A DNA stretch of 64,000 nt, taken from contig CAUYUJ010021028.1 of the NCBI GenBank assembly GCA_963575745.1, positions 1-64,000 on the forward strand. The letters run 5' to 3'. The notes below the pieces were generated by a model. It saw only the letters and a list, made by a program, of their open reading frames with translations. It ran no database searches and was not told the DNA's origin. Below are positions 9,881 through 22,200 of the stretch, piece by piece (positions within the stretch are counted from its first letter, which is position 1; every line of letters begins with the position of its first letter). The translations under genes and the position numbers were made by a program. The DNA is from Prorocentrum cordatum (Eukaryota > Sar > Dinophyceae > Prorocentrales > Prorocentraceae).

Positions 9881-11179
9881 CGCGTTGGATTCAGGAACGG
9901 CCTTAACCACCCAGCCCACCAACCATTTTGCGTACGTGGGATAAGGCATTGTCATGTACCGCGTCTTCGCCTCACGCGCGGTGCCTGGGTTTTTCCGGGG
10001 CAGACGTATTCACGCTGGACTTCCTCGTCGTTCAGCGTGCGCCTACCATATTGGCGATTCAGGAGGACGGACATCAAGCCATCAAGCTACATGTAATTCA
10101 GTTTTTGCGTTTTCAGTTTCCCAGCGTATCTTCACCGCAATCAATTTGAGTCCCACCCTACGGCGGTACTTCGTCATAGGAGTGTTCGTTTGAGACTACA
10201 TATCATGTTTGATGGTTTGTTTGTGAAGTTTCTGTTTCGTGCTCAAAAACTACGCAGGTCACTGAGCCGCTGGTTTTCAGCGGCACCAAGAGATGTGATG
10301 CGGTAATATCAGGTCGGCCTGTACCCTCTGCGATCAAGCTGTATGCGCAGTGAAGGTGGTCAAGAATGGTAGGTTGCGTGATGCCATTGAGCACTGTTTT
10401 TCGAGAGTGCGTGTTGGTGGATGTGTTGCTGTACTTTTTCCGTTGTTCACGTTTTGGTGTTACCCTGCTGGTGAGGAAGCGGGAATATCGGTGAGCGCTT
10501 CATGGATGTTATTGTCGTTGTGGTTTAGGGGCCTGAAGTCGCTGTGAACGCTCCACGGTTCCAATCCGTGAGCACTGGAATGCAAGCGGTTGTCGGTTGT
10601 CATATTTGCATGGTGGGACATTTTCTGGGACCCTTGACAGAGCCACTACCTATGTGTCCCCCTTTGTTCCGAGTTCTCACGATGATGCAGATGATGCAGA
10701 TCATGCTGATGCTGATGCTGCTAATGCCTCTGATGCTGCTGGTGCTGTTGCTGATAACCGTGATGACGAGAAGGATGAGGGGGAGGCCCCCCCATTAGAT
10801 GCGACTTAGCCTACTACAATCGTGATCCTCTTCACTTGCCATCCCCTCTTCCTCCTCGCCTCCTCCCCCTCTTTCCCCCCTCCTCATCCGCAATAACTCC
10901 ATACGAGTTCACTACTCTCGTGTCTCCCCGGGCACTGCCTGGACGTTATTCCGCCTTCTGCGCGCGTTAGTTCGTTCACCAGGCTTCAACACTTAGTTGT
11001 CCCATATCCTGTCTTTCTCGGTGCTTTAATATGGCGTTCCCGCTGCAGCGTTTGCCTCATCTCAGGATCGCCGCTTTGCTCCCGCCGTTCAGCCTGGCGT
11101 TCTCGCCCCAGGGCGGGCCGGATTTCTGGATCGGAGTCCTTCCTCGTCTTTGTCGCCCCCCCTCTCCCCTCCTCGACCT
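9881..11179. other. Low-repeat spacer without a recognised gene
   Basis: Less GC-rich than its surroundings. Small frames exist, such as 9928-10149 (+, 73 aa) and 10203-10394 (-, 63 aa, LLVPLKTSGSVTCVVFEHET), but I recognise no family. Near 10680-10760 diverged GATGCAGATGAT/GATGCTGCT triplets give an Asp/Ala-rich peptide. An old gene fragment is possible and cannot be excluded by eye. Confidence 0.35.
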
Positions 11180-11340
11180 CCCCCCTGGTCCTCCTCCGGC
11201 TCCTCCTCCTCCTCCTCCCCTTGCCCCTGCTCCTGATGTTGCGGCTGCTCCTCCTCATTCTCCTCCTTCTTCATCCGCCTGCTCATCGCCACGCTGATCC
11301 TCCTGCTCATCCGCCACCTCCTCCACCTCCCCTGTGCACA
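11180..11340. repeat. CCT-rich tract
   Basis: Imperfect CTCCTCCTCC repeats with CT-rich spacers. Complementary in composition to the GGA tract at 11600-12000. Confidence 0.8.
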
Positions 11341-11599
11341 GCCCCCCGATCTGCTTGCGCATGACAGGATGCGGTCCGCTTGGGGGCGCAAGGTCTGCCA
11401 TGACATCCGTCGGCGGACAGAGAACAGATCAGCGCGATGGGAAAGGCTGGCCGAGAGGGGTAGGAGGTCCGAAATGGCGCCAGCTCACCTGGCTTGTTCT
11501 CAACCTCTCCTACCCCCTGCTGCCCTATTCCTCAGCCTCTCCCCCTCTTGCCCCATTCCTCGTCCCACCCTTTCCCTGTCTCTTTCTCTTGGTGCCGAC

Positions 11600-12000
11600 G
11601 ACGGACCGCAGCCCGAACCTGGGAGAGCCGGAGGAGAACGAGGGAGGCGGTGGGGGGCACGGGGCGGACGAGCAGTCGCAGAAGCAGGAGGGGGCACGGG
11701 GGGAGAGCAGAGGAGGGGGAGGAGGAGAACAATGGGGAGGAGGGGGGGAGGAGGGGCGGAACGAGGAGCAGGAAGTGGAGGAGGGGCGGAACGAGGAGCA
11801 GAAAGTGGAGGAGGAGGAGGAGGAGGAGGGAGGAGGAGGAGGAGGAGGAGGAGGAGGAGGAGGAGGAGGAGGAGGAGGAGGAGGAGAGGGGGAGATCAGA
11901 GGAAGGGGAGGAGGAGAAAGATGGAGAGGAGGAGGAGGAGGAGCAGGGGGGGAGGAGGAGGAGGAGCAGGAGGAGAAGGCGCAGGAGGAGGCTGTGTGCG
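11600..12000. repeat. (GGA)n tract
   Basis: About 400 bp of G/A-rich sequence with a pure GGA/GAG core at about 11810-11890. The flank contains GCGGAACGAGGAGCAGAAAG-like duplicated segments. Open frames here are Glu/Gly/Arg repeats. Confidence 0.9.
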
Positions 12001-12384
12001 GAAGTCGTCGTCGCCCCCCTGGGCGAGCGCCGCGCCCCCCTGGGCGAGCGCCGCGTCACAGGGCACGGGCGTCCAGCCTGGCGAGGGCCCTGGGGCACCG
12101 CTGGGCGAGCTGATTAGCAGGCGGGCCGCATCGCCGCATCGCCGCGGCCACCGCCCCTGCCGTGGGCGCCGTCGCCCGCGCCGTCGCCGTCGACTCGCCC
12201 TGCCGTCGGTGCGTCGCCGGCGTCGTCGTCGTGCCTGCCGCCGTGGCTGTGGCCGCAGTTGCCGCCGCCGTCACCCTCTTACTGCGACTGCCGCTTCTTG
12301 TGCCTCCATCTTCCATCCCCTCTCTCTCCTCCCTCTCCCCGCCCGTCTCGACCTCCCTCCCCCTCGCTCCCTCCCTCTCCCATT
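12001..12384. other. GC-rich spacer with a 20-bp duplication
   Basis: CCCCCCTGGGCGAGCGCCGCG is essentially doubled at about 12014-12054. It is followed by CGCCGTCGC-type triplets and a CT-rich tract to 12384. No gene recognised. Confidence 0.5.
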
Positions 12385-12834
12385 GGGCCCTTCGGTGGAG
12401 TTCCATACGGGGCCACGAAGCGCTGTACTGGGTGGTGCGTGACGCATGCGGGCGGTGGCACTGGGGCTTTCGGTGGAGCTCCCTATGGGGCCACGAAGCG
12501 CTGTACAGGGGGGTGCGTGACGCATGCGGGCGGTCCCATTGGGCCCTTCGGTGGAGCTCCATATGGAACCACGAAGCGCTGTACTGGGTGGTGCGTGACG
12601 CACGCGGGCGGTCCCATTGGGGCCTTCGGTGGAGCTCCCTATGGGGCCACAAAACGCTGTACTGGGTGGTGCGTGACGCATGCGGGCGGTCCCATTGGGC
12701 CCTTCGGTGGAGCTCCATATGGAGCCACGAAACGCTGTACTGGGTGGTGCGTGACGCATGCGGGCGGTCCCATTGGGCCCTTCGGTGGAGCTCCCTATGG
12801 GGCCACGAAGCGTGTGAGGAGTGTGCTGAAACGG
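12385..12834 (+). repeat. 78-bp minisatellite array 1 (6 copies)
   Basis: TTCGGTGGAG starts each unit at 12391, 12469, 12547, 12625, 12703 and 12781, an exact 78-bp spacing (26 codons). The unit reads TTCGGTGGAGCTCC-TATGG-GCCACGAAGCG...GTGCGTGACGCATGCGGGCGG. Because 78 is divisible by three, several frames stay open over the whole array, so the long frames are not evidence of a gene. The same family, with a 90-bp unit, forms array 2, and on the minus strand array 3 (32589-33412). Confidence 0.95.
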
Positions 12835-12913
12835 GTGATGATGATTGTGATGGAGGAGGGAGGAGGGGGAGGGAGGATGAGAGGAGTGACGCGAGGCGCT
12901 GTCTCTTCAAAAC

Positions 12914-12941
12914 GAGGACCCAACACCACAGGATGGTTGGG
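12914..12941 (+). repeat. Conserved trailer of array 1 (28 bp)
   Basis: GAGGACCCAACACCACAGG followed by ATGGTTGGG. An identical 28-bp copy closes array 2 at 24948-24975. ATGGTTGGG is the exact reverse complement of CCCAACCAT, which opens the next unit at 12961. Confidence 0.9.
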
Positions 12942-12989
12942 AAATTAGCCTGGTGAAGGACCCAACCATATGCAGTTGTGAATAGAGTC

Positions 12990-12994
12990 GCTGT
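12990..12994. repeat. Target site duplication, left (GCTGT)
   Basis: GCTGT immediately precedes the 5' LTR and recurs immediately after the 3' LTR at 22772-22776. Five bases is the usual duplication length for Ty1/copia integrase. Confidence 0.95.
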
Positions 12995-13177
12995 TGTGAA
13001 GAGTGCACTCCCCTGCCCCTCTGCCGCCCGTGCCACCATGTGTGTATGTTGTACACGCTTGTCTTGTTTTGTGGCATGCACGCTGCCCGCCGCTGTTTTG
13101 GCCCTAGTCCTAGGGCCCTGGGACGCACCCGCAGTTGGACTGCCGCGCGGTCTTTGCTGAAAACAACTGCACTGACA
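12995..13177 (+). repeat. 5' LTR (183 bp)
   Basis: Begins TGTGAAGAGTGC and ends CTGCACTGACA, the usual TG...CA ends. Matches 22589-22771 at every base. It contains CCTAGTCCTAGGGCCCTGGG, a short self-complementary run. The promoter and polyadenylation site should lie here, but no TATA box is evident, as is common in dinoflagellates. Confidence 0.97.
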
Positions 13178-13178
13178 T

Positions 13179-13190
13179 TGGTGGCGGAGC
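13179..13190 (+). promoter_or_regulatory. Putative primer-binding site
   Basis: TGGTGGCGGAGC begins one base after the 5' LTR and starts with TGG, complementary to a tRNA CCA end. It resembles in form the TGGTATCAGAGC site of plant copia elements but differs in the middle. The tRNA used is not identified. GGAGCT-GGTA-AGCTCC follows and can form a 6-bp hairpin (13186-13201). Confidence 0.6.
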
Positions 13191-13256
13191 TGGTAAGCTC
13201 CAGCGGACGCACTGCGTGCTCTGCTTCGGTGGTTGTGACCACCCGCGTGGGCCGCC

Positions 13257-16200
13257 ATGGCCACCAGCCACGACGGCTCAGACGTGGAGGCTGCGTCCTC
13301 CGCAGGCACAGGTCCCCCGGACCTGCATGCAGTCCTGCGCGTGATGGCCGAGACCCAGCGGGAACTCTTGGCCTTGCATCGGGATCGTGGCGACGGCGGT
13401 CCCAGACGTACACGTCTACTGCTGTCGCAGGTGAGGCTCCCAGAGTTCGATGGTGGAGTCGGTACGAGTACTAAGAAGTACCGAGAGTGGCGCAAGGAGG
13501 TTGAAGTCATCCGCAACCTCAATCAGCTCTCAGACGTGGAGCTGGGCCTGATCATCTACAGTCAAGTGACAGGTCGAGCCAAAGAGCTCATCGAGGTGCT
13601 TGACGCGTCGGACCTCCGACGCGAGGAGACGCTCGAGACCATCTTTGCTATCTACGACGACGCCTTCGAGAAGATGGATCACGAGCGCCTCGATCAGGTG
13701 CATCAGGATTGGGAGCGAGCACACCGTCGAGCTGGGCAGCCGATCATGGATTGGACCACGTACCTGCGCAAGAAGCGCATGGAGTTGCAGCTCGAGGATC
13801 CCACATCAGCGATCAGCGATCGCGCATTGGCAAGCAAGATGCTTCGTGGCGCTGGACTGTCGCAGAAGGAGCGAGCGCAGGTGCTCTTCAACTGTGGCGG
13901 CATCTACGACTCGAAGCGGATGGAGGTTGTGCTGAAGGCAGCCTATTCGAAGGTGCACGACACCGAGAAGCGCTCAGTGCTCCCTCGCCGCTCGCCGTTT
14001 GCGGCGCAGCGTGAGCACGGGCGCTCCTCTGGGAGTTCGGGCGGTCGCTATCCGCACCCTCCCATGGCTCGTAGGCCATACGTGCTGCGAGGACGCCCTG
14101 GCCAGCACGTACACGAGGTAGAGAACGGCGAAGACTACGATGAACACCACGGCGACCTCGAGGAGGCGCATCATGACGAAGATGAAGCAGACGACCAGGA
14201 CGATGGAGACCATGGAGGGGCCGAGGGCACCCTCTTCGAGGACGGCGCTGAGGTCGACGAGGAGCTGGTGTCGGACAACGACGGGCCTGACGACGAGGAG
14301 TACGAGGCACCGGAGGATCTTCAGGAAGCGTTCTTGGCCGGCTGGAGGGCCAAGCAGAAGACGGCGGTACAGCGTCAGAAGCGCGGGTTCGTTGCTCCTC
14401 GGCAGCGGGACCCCAAGAAGATCAACGCTAGCGGCTCCTTCCAGGCTGGTCGGAAGCCGACAGACCAGCGCAAGGCTAACAGCCGGTGTGCTGACTGCGA
14501 TCAGCCTGGCCACTGGCGTGGCGACCCGGAGTGCCCCAAGGTGAAGAGTGGCGAGCGCGAGCCGTACAACAAGATCGGGCCTAAGAATGGCCAGCCAGCG
14601 TCGCCCAACCAGCGGACCTCTGTGAAGCCGCCGGCGCCTAGGCAGGTGCATGGACCGATCGTCCACTGGGTTGGCATGGCAGGCAGTGCCGAGGAGCGTC
14701 GTGGCCGCGCTCCATGGCGCCGTGCCCCCCAGTCGGTGCCTGCCCAGAGGCATCCAGTGGAGGGTCGAGCGGACGCGCCAGAGCGGATCATTATGCACCC
14801 CAGGCCCAAAAGCATGCCTGCGCCGAGCCTACGCCAGGACGCCGACGACGGCCCAGGGGCCGCACAGAGCAGCGATGAACGCGCGCGCGCCCGTGCCAGG
14901 CGCGGGGAGGATCAGGAGGACGAGGATGCTGTCGTGCGTTGCCATCGCATTCTGGCCAACACCCACGCAAAGGGGCACAGCGTGGAGTTGGAGTTTCCTG
15001 ACCTTGCCACGGTCCATCACATCGTGGAGCGCGTGACGAACAAGAAGCCTATCTTCTTCAAGCAAGGCCGCTTCGAGAGCCTCGACTTCGTCCAGGGTCG
15101 GCTCGTGCGCCTGCAGCTGACCACATCGAGGCCTTGTACGGCGGCTGAGGTGGATCTCGACGAGATCACGGCAACTATATTCAAGATCGTGATGGGCGGC
15201 AATCGTGATACCAAGCCCCGTGACGATCGGCGCGGTGAAGGCGGGAGTCGTGACACCAAGCAGCGTGAAGATCATCATCGAGATCGTCGGGACGACCGCC
15301 AGCGTGATCGGGGAGCTGTTCTTCGCGAGCCTCGTGCCCCTCCTCCGCCCGAGGCGGAGGCTTCCTCGCGTTCAAGGTCGCGGAGTGCACCAGGAGGCCG
15401 CGGTGTGAAGAAAGAGAAGCGGAGTCCACTAGAAGACCGCGGTGAGAAGGAAGAAAAGGAAGAAAAGAAAGAGAAGAAGAAGAAGGCGAGGAGCAGCAAA
15501 GAAGAGAAGAAAGAGAGAAAGAAGGCAAGAAGCAGCAAGGAGGTGAAGAACGAGGACGAGGCCAGCGAGGATCCTGAGGCCACCGAGGACGACAACGACC
15601 AGCGGCGCGAGGATAAGGAGGTGCCGTTCACGCCAGAGGAGATGGACGAGATCTTCTGCAGCTGGTATCCGCGTCAGGATATCTTCAGGGATTACCTGAC
15701 GCCGCCGGCAACCATCCACTTCATCACTAAGAACGATCGCATCGTGCGCCTCAATCTCTACACGCGCCGCTGCGAGAAGCCAGATTTCTCCTTATCCAGC
15801 GGCCCTGCGAGGGCCCATCCCGTATACGTGGTGGAGGCGTCGGCAAAGGGAGCATCGAAGACCAAAGAATCCCCAGACGGAGCTGTGCCTGGACTAACGT
15901 CTGCCGCTCCGACTGGGGAGGCCGCCGCTGTCCCTAAGGAAGAGGACTGGGTCATGGCAGGAGCCTCCGAGGAAGTGAGAAAGAGCGAGGAAAAGAAGCG
16001 ACTAGAGGTTTTGCAGCGTGATAAAGCTGAGTTGCTGGATCGCCTCGCGCTGATAGAGAAACAGGAGATGGAGATGCACGCCCGATTGAACCCATGCGAG
16101 GTCTACGACGGCCTACAGAAGCGACGTGAGCAGGCACCTCTGCCAGAGCGTGCCCTGCCCACATCTCCTGAGCAGCAGGGAGTCGGAAGCGTGTGGAAGA

Positions 16201-19200
16201 ACATGGAGGCAATACGACGGCGTGTCCACCTTCCAGCGCCTCCAGGAGCCGCGAGCTCAGGTGCCCCTGCCGCTGCGACGGCATCTTCAGCTGCATCTGG
16301 AGTCCCGCGTGTAGTCACCGCCTCTGGACGGAGCTACGTCATGAGTGTCGGTGCCACGCAGAGTGACCTGGAGAAGCAGCAGATGCATCGAGCCATGTAC
16401 GACTCGCAGTTCGACGGCGAGAGGCTGGTTCCAGGCCCGAAGGCGAAGTTCGACCCAGAGCTCATGCAGCAGCAGGCTGAATGTGTTCATCCTGTGGGCG
16501 AGTTGAAGTGGCAGTCAAACGGCACCGTGATCTTCGCGAAGTGCAAGAAGTGTTCGCTGAAGTCGGTGATTCATTACACGCTGGAGAAGCCCAAGAAGGA
16601 TGAAGGGGAACCTTCCAAGAACACCCCAGACGGAGCTGTGCCAGGACTAACGTCTGCCGCCCCGACTGGGGAGGATGTTGCCGTCAAAGGGGGCGCGGAC
16701 CCCTGGGCAGCAAAGGGCGCAGACCCTTGGGCAGCAAAAGGGGGATCTGCGGCCCACATGGTCACCACCCGAGAGGAGTGCCCCCGCAAGGTGGTAGATG
16801 AGCAGTCCGTCATGCTTGTTGTCTTGCCCGCGGGGCTGGCTATGATTGACACGGGCTGCAAGCGGGCTGTCGGTGGACGTCCGTGGCATGTCGAGCTGCA
16901 GAAGACTTTGGATGCCATGGGCGTGCCGTACCACAGCATCAATCAGCGCGAGTACTTCAAGTTCGGCCCAGGCGTGCCGCTCTTGTCAGAGCGTGCGTGG
17001 TGCTACACAGTCGGCATCAACGGCACGCAGGGCGAGGTTGTGATCTCCGAGGTCGATGCCGAGGTGCCAGGTCTCATCGGCCCTGATGAGATGGCAGAGT
17101 GGGACGCAGCAATCAGCTTCAGGAACGGTACTTTCACGGCGAATGGTGTGACCAAGCCGTTGGTCCCGGCTGCGTCCGGGCATCCGTGCGTGTCATTGCT
17201 GGATTTCCCGGCACCGGTCACGAGTGCCTTCCCCGTCGGACAGTCCGAGGAGCAGGACGAGCTCGCAGACGAGATGTTCAGCGGAACTGCGAGTCACGAG
17301 GAGAAGGATGAGCGCAGCGTCGCTGAGACCGTCGAGGAGGAGGACTCGCACGATTCTGACAGCAACGACGGCCAGGACGCAGGCGACTCAGAGCTGAGCA
17401 CATCCCACTATCACACCAGCGACCCAGAGTCCGCGGAGACGGCATCGAGTGACGAGGAGGTTTTCATGGAGAACGCGGACAACGAGGTTTTCATGACGAA
17501 AGGTGCTCGCAGGCACGTCCGGAGCAACCTGAAGGAGCTGGAGGTTCTGATGACCGAGGAAATGGCGAACAGGAAGCTTCGGGCTGATCAGCAGGAGCAG
17601 GACGCCCTCAGGTACTACCAGGAGGAACGTGCACTGCCCTTTCAGAAGGAGACCCGGCGGCGGCCGGGGCCCTGGAGGATCGTAGAGGTCTTCGCATGGG
17701 CTTGCCAACTCACGATCCTGGCGGCGAGCATGGGATGGGACGCCCACCAGCCCATCGCAGCGCCAGAGTTCGACCTCCTGACGGTCCAGGGCAGGAACGA
17801 GGCACGGGCGTACCTGGTCGCAGTGGACCCAGACTTCGTGGCTTTGTCCCCACCTCCTACGGCATGGAGTCGGATGCAGAGTGTCGACCAGCGAAGGCCT
17901 ATGCGAGTGCGCCGGCAACGCCGAGAGCGGACCGAGTACCGCATGTTGCTCTCGTTCACGGACGAGGTGATGCAGTGGCAAGCTGCAAGGGGACGCGCAG
18001 CCATGGTAATGGACCACGCGCAATCGACAATCTGGAGCCAGCCACCCGTGAGTGCAACGAAGTCGAACCCAGCATTCGAGGACGCAATCTGCCTCAAGGA
18101 CACCACGAGAGTGTTGGCGAACCCTGGGGTTTGCACGGCCGTGCGCGGGAGCTGCGCAGAGGAGTTCGGCACGGCTGTGATGAGCGGTGCCGCGGATCAT
18201 TTGGCCTGGCAGTTCGAGAACTCGAGTTTTCCTGCAGCACAACTCCCTGACCCCACGGAGGAGCCCAGGAGTTATGGACCCGAGCCCGCGGAGCATGGTC
18301 ATGGAGAGGTTCCCAGGGACGTTTCGGAGAGACCTGAGTGGGGCAAAACACCGCAGGAGGTTCGAGCAGAGATTCGCGAGGCACTGCAGAAGACGGTGAA
18401 GGAGGAGTCCATGCAGCACCCTGCGGAGGAGGAGGAGGTTGCAGCCTCCTGGTCAGAAATGGAGCTTCCAGAGGTGGTGCGGCAGGACATCATGATGAAG
18501 ATTCCGCGAAGTACGCGACGTGCTGTGCGCAAGGCCCATCGCGGTCTTGGACACCCCAGCCGACCGACGTTCATCAAGATGCTGCGTCTCGGCGGTGCCA
18601 CACCTAACGCGTTGGCATACGCGAAGCATTGGCAGTGTCCGACTTGTGCTGAGTCGGAGGCGCCGCCCCGTCCGGTGCAAGGGACGGCGGATGTGCGACC
18701 ATTCGGCTTCAATGTGACGGTTGTGATCGACGTGAAGTACCTACGGGACGCGGCCAAGGAGCAGCTGGTGGTCCTCAGCATGGTGGATGCTGGTACGGGA
18801 TGGCACTGCGCCTGCCTTCTCAAGAATAGGACGGCCAAGCACGTAGCACGCCAGATCATGAACGAGTGGTTCAAGCATTACGGCGTGCCAGAAAACATCG
18901 TGATCGATCAGGGCGGCGAGTTCGAGGGCTACTTCAACGCGTTGATGGAGCAGTTCGGCATTAATACGAAGACGACGGGAGCTCATGCAGCATGGCAGCA
19001 TGGCCTGGCCGAGCGCCACGGAGGATTGCTCGGCACTATCTGGGGCAAGGTGGTGCACGAGTTCCACGTCCAGGGCAAGTCGATGTCTACTGTGGCCCTG
19101 GCTGCCATCATCAATGCGAAAAACTCCACGATCAGCCGCAATGGATTGACCCCGGAGCAGGCTGTCTTCGGGCGGATCTTGAACTTTACGGAGGTGACTA

Positions 19201-22200
19201 ACAGGGACGACGATGAGGTTCTCATGTCGGTCCTCGGCGCCAAGGGCATAGCTTGGCGTTCGTCCCAAATCCGCACCGCAGCAAAGATGATGTTGCTGGA
19301 GCGCGACGCGACGGACAAGGTGCGGAGGGCGTTGCTACGACAGGCGCCGACGGTCGTCGGTGATCTGTGCCCAGGATCGAGGGTGTATTTCTGGGCACCG
19401 AATCCGTTCAAGGGACGTCGTCGGCAAGATCCTGAAAGATGGCGGGGTCCTGCGACTGTGATCGCGAAGGAGTCCAACAGCCGTTACTACGTATCCTGGC
19501 GTGGTCACGTGCTACTTGTTGCTCGTGAGCAGCTCCGGCACGCCTCCTCCCAGGAGGCCGCAGCTGCGGAGTCCATCCAGACGGACGTGCGACTGACACA
19601 GCAGCGAGATGACCGCGCTTACCACGACATCGTGGACGTCACGCCCAAGGTGAAGGTTCAGAAGGTGAAGAAGACGTTCTTGAAGAAGGAGCGTGACCGA
19701 CATGGGGAGCTCGAGGGGTCCAGGCAGCCTCGTGTGGACCTGAGGGCCCTGGACGCCATTGAGGCACAGGCCAAGGAGGAGGAGCCGCCTGAGCAGCAGC
19801 AGCTGCCGCAGCTTCCCCCTCCGAAGAGGGAACGTTCTCGTTCCCCTCCAGGGCGGATATCCTCTGAGGTGTACCCGAAGGCCTCTCCGGGAGCATCGGG
19901 CTCTGGCGGCCCTTCGGTGCCGCCGATTCCCAGAGACGATTTCGAGCTTGAGCGAAAACGGAAGTTCCTGGTAGATGACGTGCCGATTTGCATCAAGAAG
20001 ACGCGTCTGCAGGCTGCTCCTACGAGTGGTTTGCCGGCCCTCCGCGAAGTGGCCATGAACGCCGTTGTGCACTCGGGGCCTCAGGAGTGGTTCGACCAGA
20101 ATGCCTTGGATGGTGTCTCCACGCTCGTTCAGAAGGTCGTACGAGGAGTACGTGTACACCGAGAGCCACGGCGGAGACTCTATGATCACGACCGCCACCG
20201 GGAGTGCAATCGCCTCTCGGTGATGCTCTCCGCTACGGGCCAGTGTGCCTACAAGGACGACGGCGCGAACCGTACCAACGAGCGCACGGAGGACAGCTGG
20301 GTTGGTCTCACGCTTTTCTACCACGACAAGCCGGACGCTCATGCACAAGGGGTGTACTATTTGGACACTCCGGAGGGGCTTGTACGACAGCCGATGACTT
20401 ACGAAGAATGGATCAACGTGTCATCTGTGTATGACGCATGGCTGCAGGAGGCCAGGTACGAGCACGACGTGTTCGCACTCGTGATGAAGCAGAACGCGAA
20501 GGAGCTAGACCCACGTCACTTCAACCAGCACGAGAAGGCTAAGTTCGACGAGGCCGATGCCGCCGAGTGGCGGCAATGGATCGCCAACAACACGGTCGAG
20601 CTGGTCACCGAGGAGGAGGAGAAGAGCATCCCGAAGGACAAGATCATCTCGGTGCCCATGCGTTCGGTTCGCACGAACCGGGGACGAGGGCCGGAGCTGG
20701 AGGCGAAGTCTCGCTTGATCATCCCTGGCCATCTCGATCCGCAGCTTGGTCTATTCAGGACGGATTCGCCTACTACTTCCCCTTTGGCTGTGCTGGTGTG
20801 TGCGTCTATCACAATGGCGATGGATTGGACATTCGAATGTTTCGACGTAGCGACTGCGTTCCTGTCCGGGCTGAAGCTGGAACGGGAGCTGTATGTGAGG
20901 GCTCCTAAGGACGGGCTTCCAGCCGTCGACGGTGCTGGATGGCCAGCCGTGCGGCCTTATGCGTTGCTGCGCTTGCTGAAAGGGGCGTACGGTCTGACTG
21001 AGGCGCCTCGGTTGTGGTATCTCCGAGCCCGCCAGGTGTTGACGGACGAGGTCGGTTTCGTGGAGCTGCGCTGTGCTCGAGCTGTCTTCGTTTATCGAAT
21101 GAAAGACAAGTTGATCGCTATGTTGACCTTGCACGTCGATGACGGCATGCTGTTTGGAGACCCACACGATCCCCAGTACCAGGAGGTGAAGGCGAACATC
21201 AACAGTCGTTTCAACATCAAGCACTGGAAGAAGGGCAACGACAAGGAGGCAATCGCCTATCTCGGTGAGGAGTGGTGGCGCCACCCTGATCACATCGAGA
21301 TCAGCATGCACGAGTACATCGGCAAGCTGACGAAGCACCCCCTTGCAAGGGGTGACAACGAGGAGCGGGAGATGACTCCCGAGGAGCACCACGACTACCG
21401 GAGCTTGCTCCAGAAGGTGCGGTGGCCTGTCGCACGCGTGGTGCCACAACTCGCGTATAGTGTCTCGGCGCTCGCACAGAAGGATCCGAAAGGTCGGAGG
21501 TTGCTGCACCTGCGAGTGCTCAATGACATCATCGACCGGCTTCAGGACTACGACAAGAGAGGTCTTGCGACTCTCCGGATCCGCCGTGTGGACATCGAGC
21601 GCTTGCAGGTGCTCACGCTTATGGACGCTTCGTTTGCGAAGGAACCCGGCTGTAAGAGCCAGATGGGGTTCATGAGTATGATTACGGACACCCGAGTTTT
21701 GAAGGAGCTAACCGTATGCTGTCTAGTGGAGTTTCAGAGCAGTACTATTACACGAGTTGTTGGATCTACGATGGCCGCAGAATCTGCGGCTATGTCCGTG
21801 GCTTTGGATCGGCAGCTTTACCTCAGGCTGCTGATTGAGGCAATCTTGTACGGGGAGCCGCCCTTGCAAGGGGACTGGAGGCTGGCGCTGAAGGTTCCAG
21901 GGGCGCTCGTGACGGATGCGAAGTCGCTCTACGATCACACGTCCAAGATCGGGTCGATGCCGGTGTCTCGGCAGACCCTCATTGACTTGCTGGTGGCCAA
22001 GGATTTGATAGAGCAGGAGGCCATCAAGTTCAAGTGGCTGCCTAATAGCCACATGCTAGCGGATGTGTTGACAAAAGCCGTGCAGCCTAACGAGGTACTA
22101 TCGCAGTTCCTCCGCCACGGCCTGTTCAGCATGGTGCCTACTGCTGAGCAAGAGGATGAGGAGGCACACCGTCTGCGGCTGCGCCGCGGACAGCGTGAGC

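Noticed and set aside
12385-12834. CRISPR-like regular array
   Set aside because: Eukaryotic DNA; units are head-to-tail with no unique spacers.
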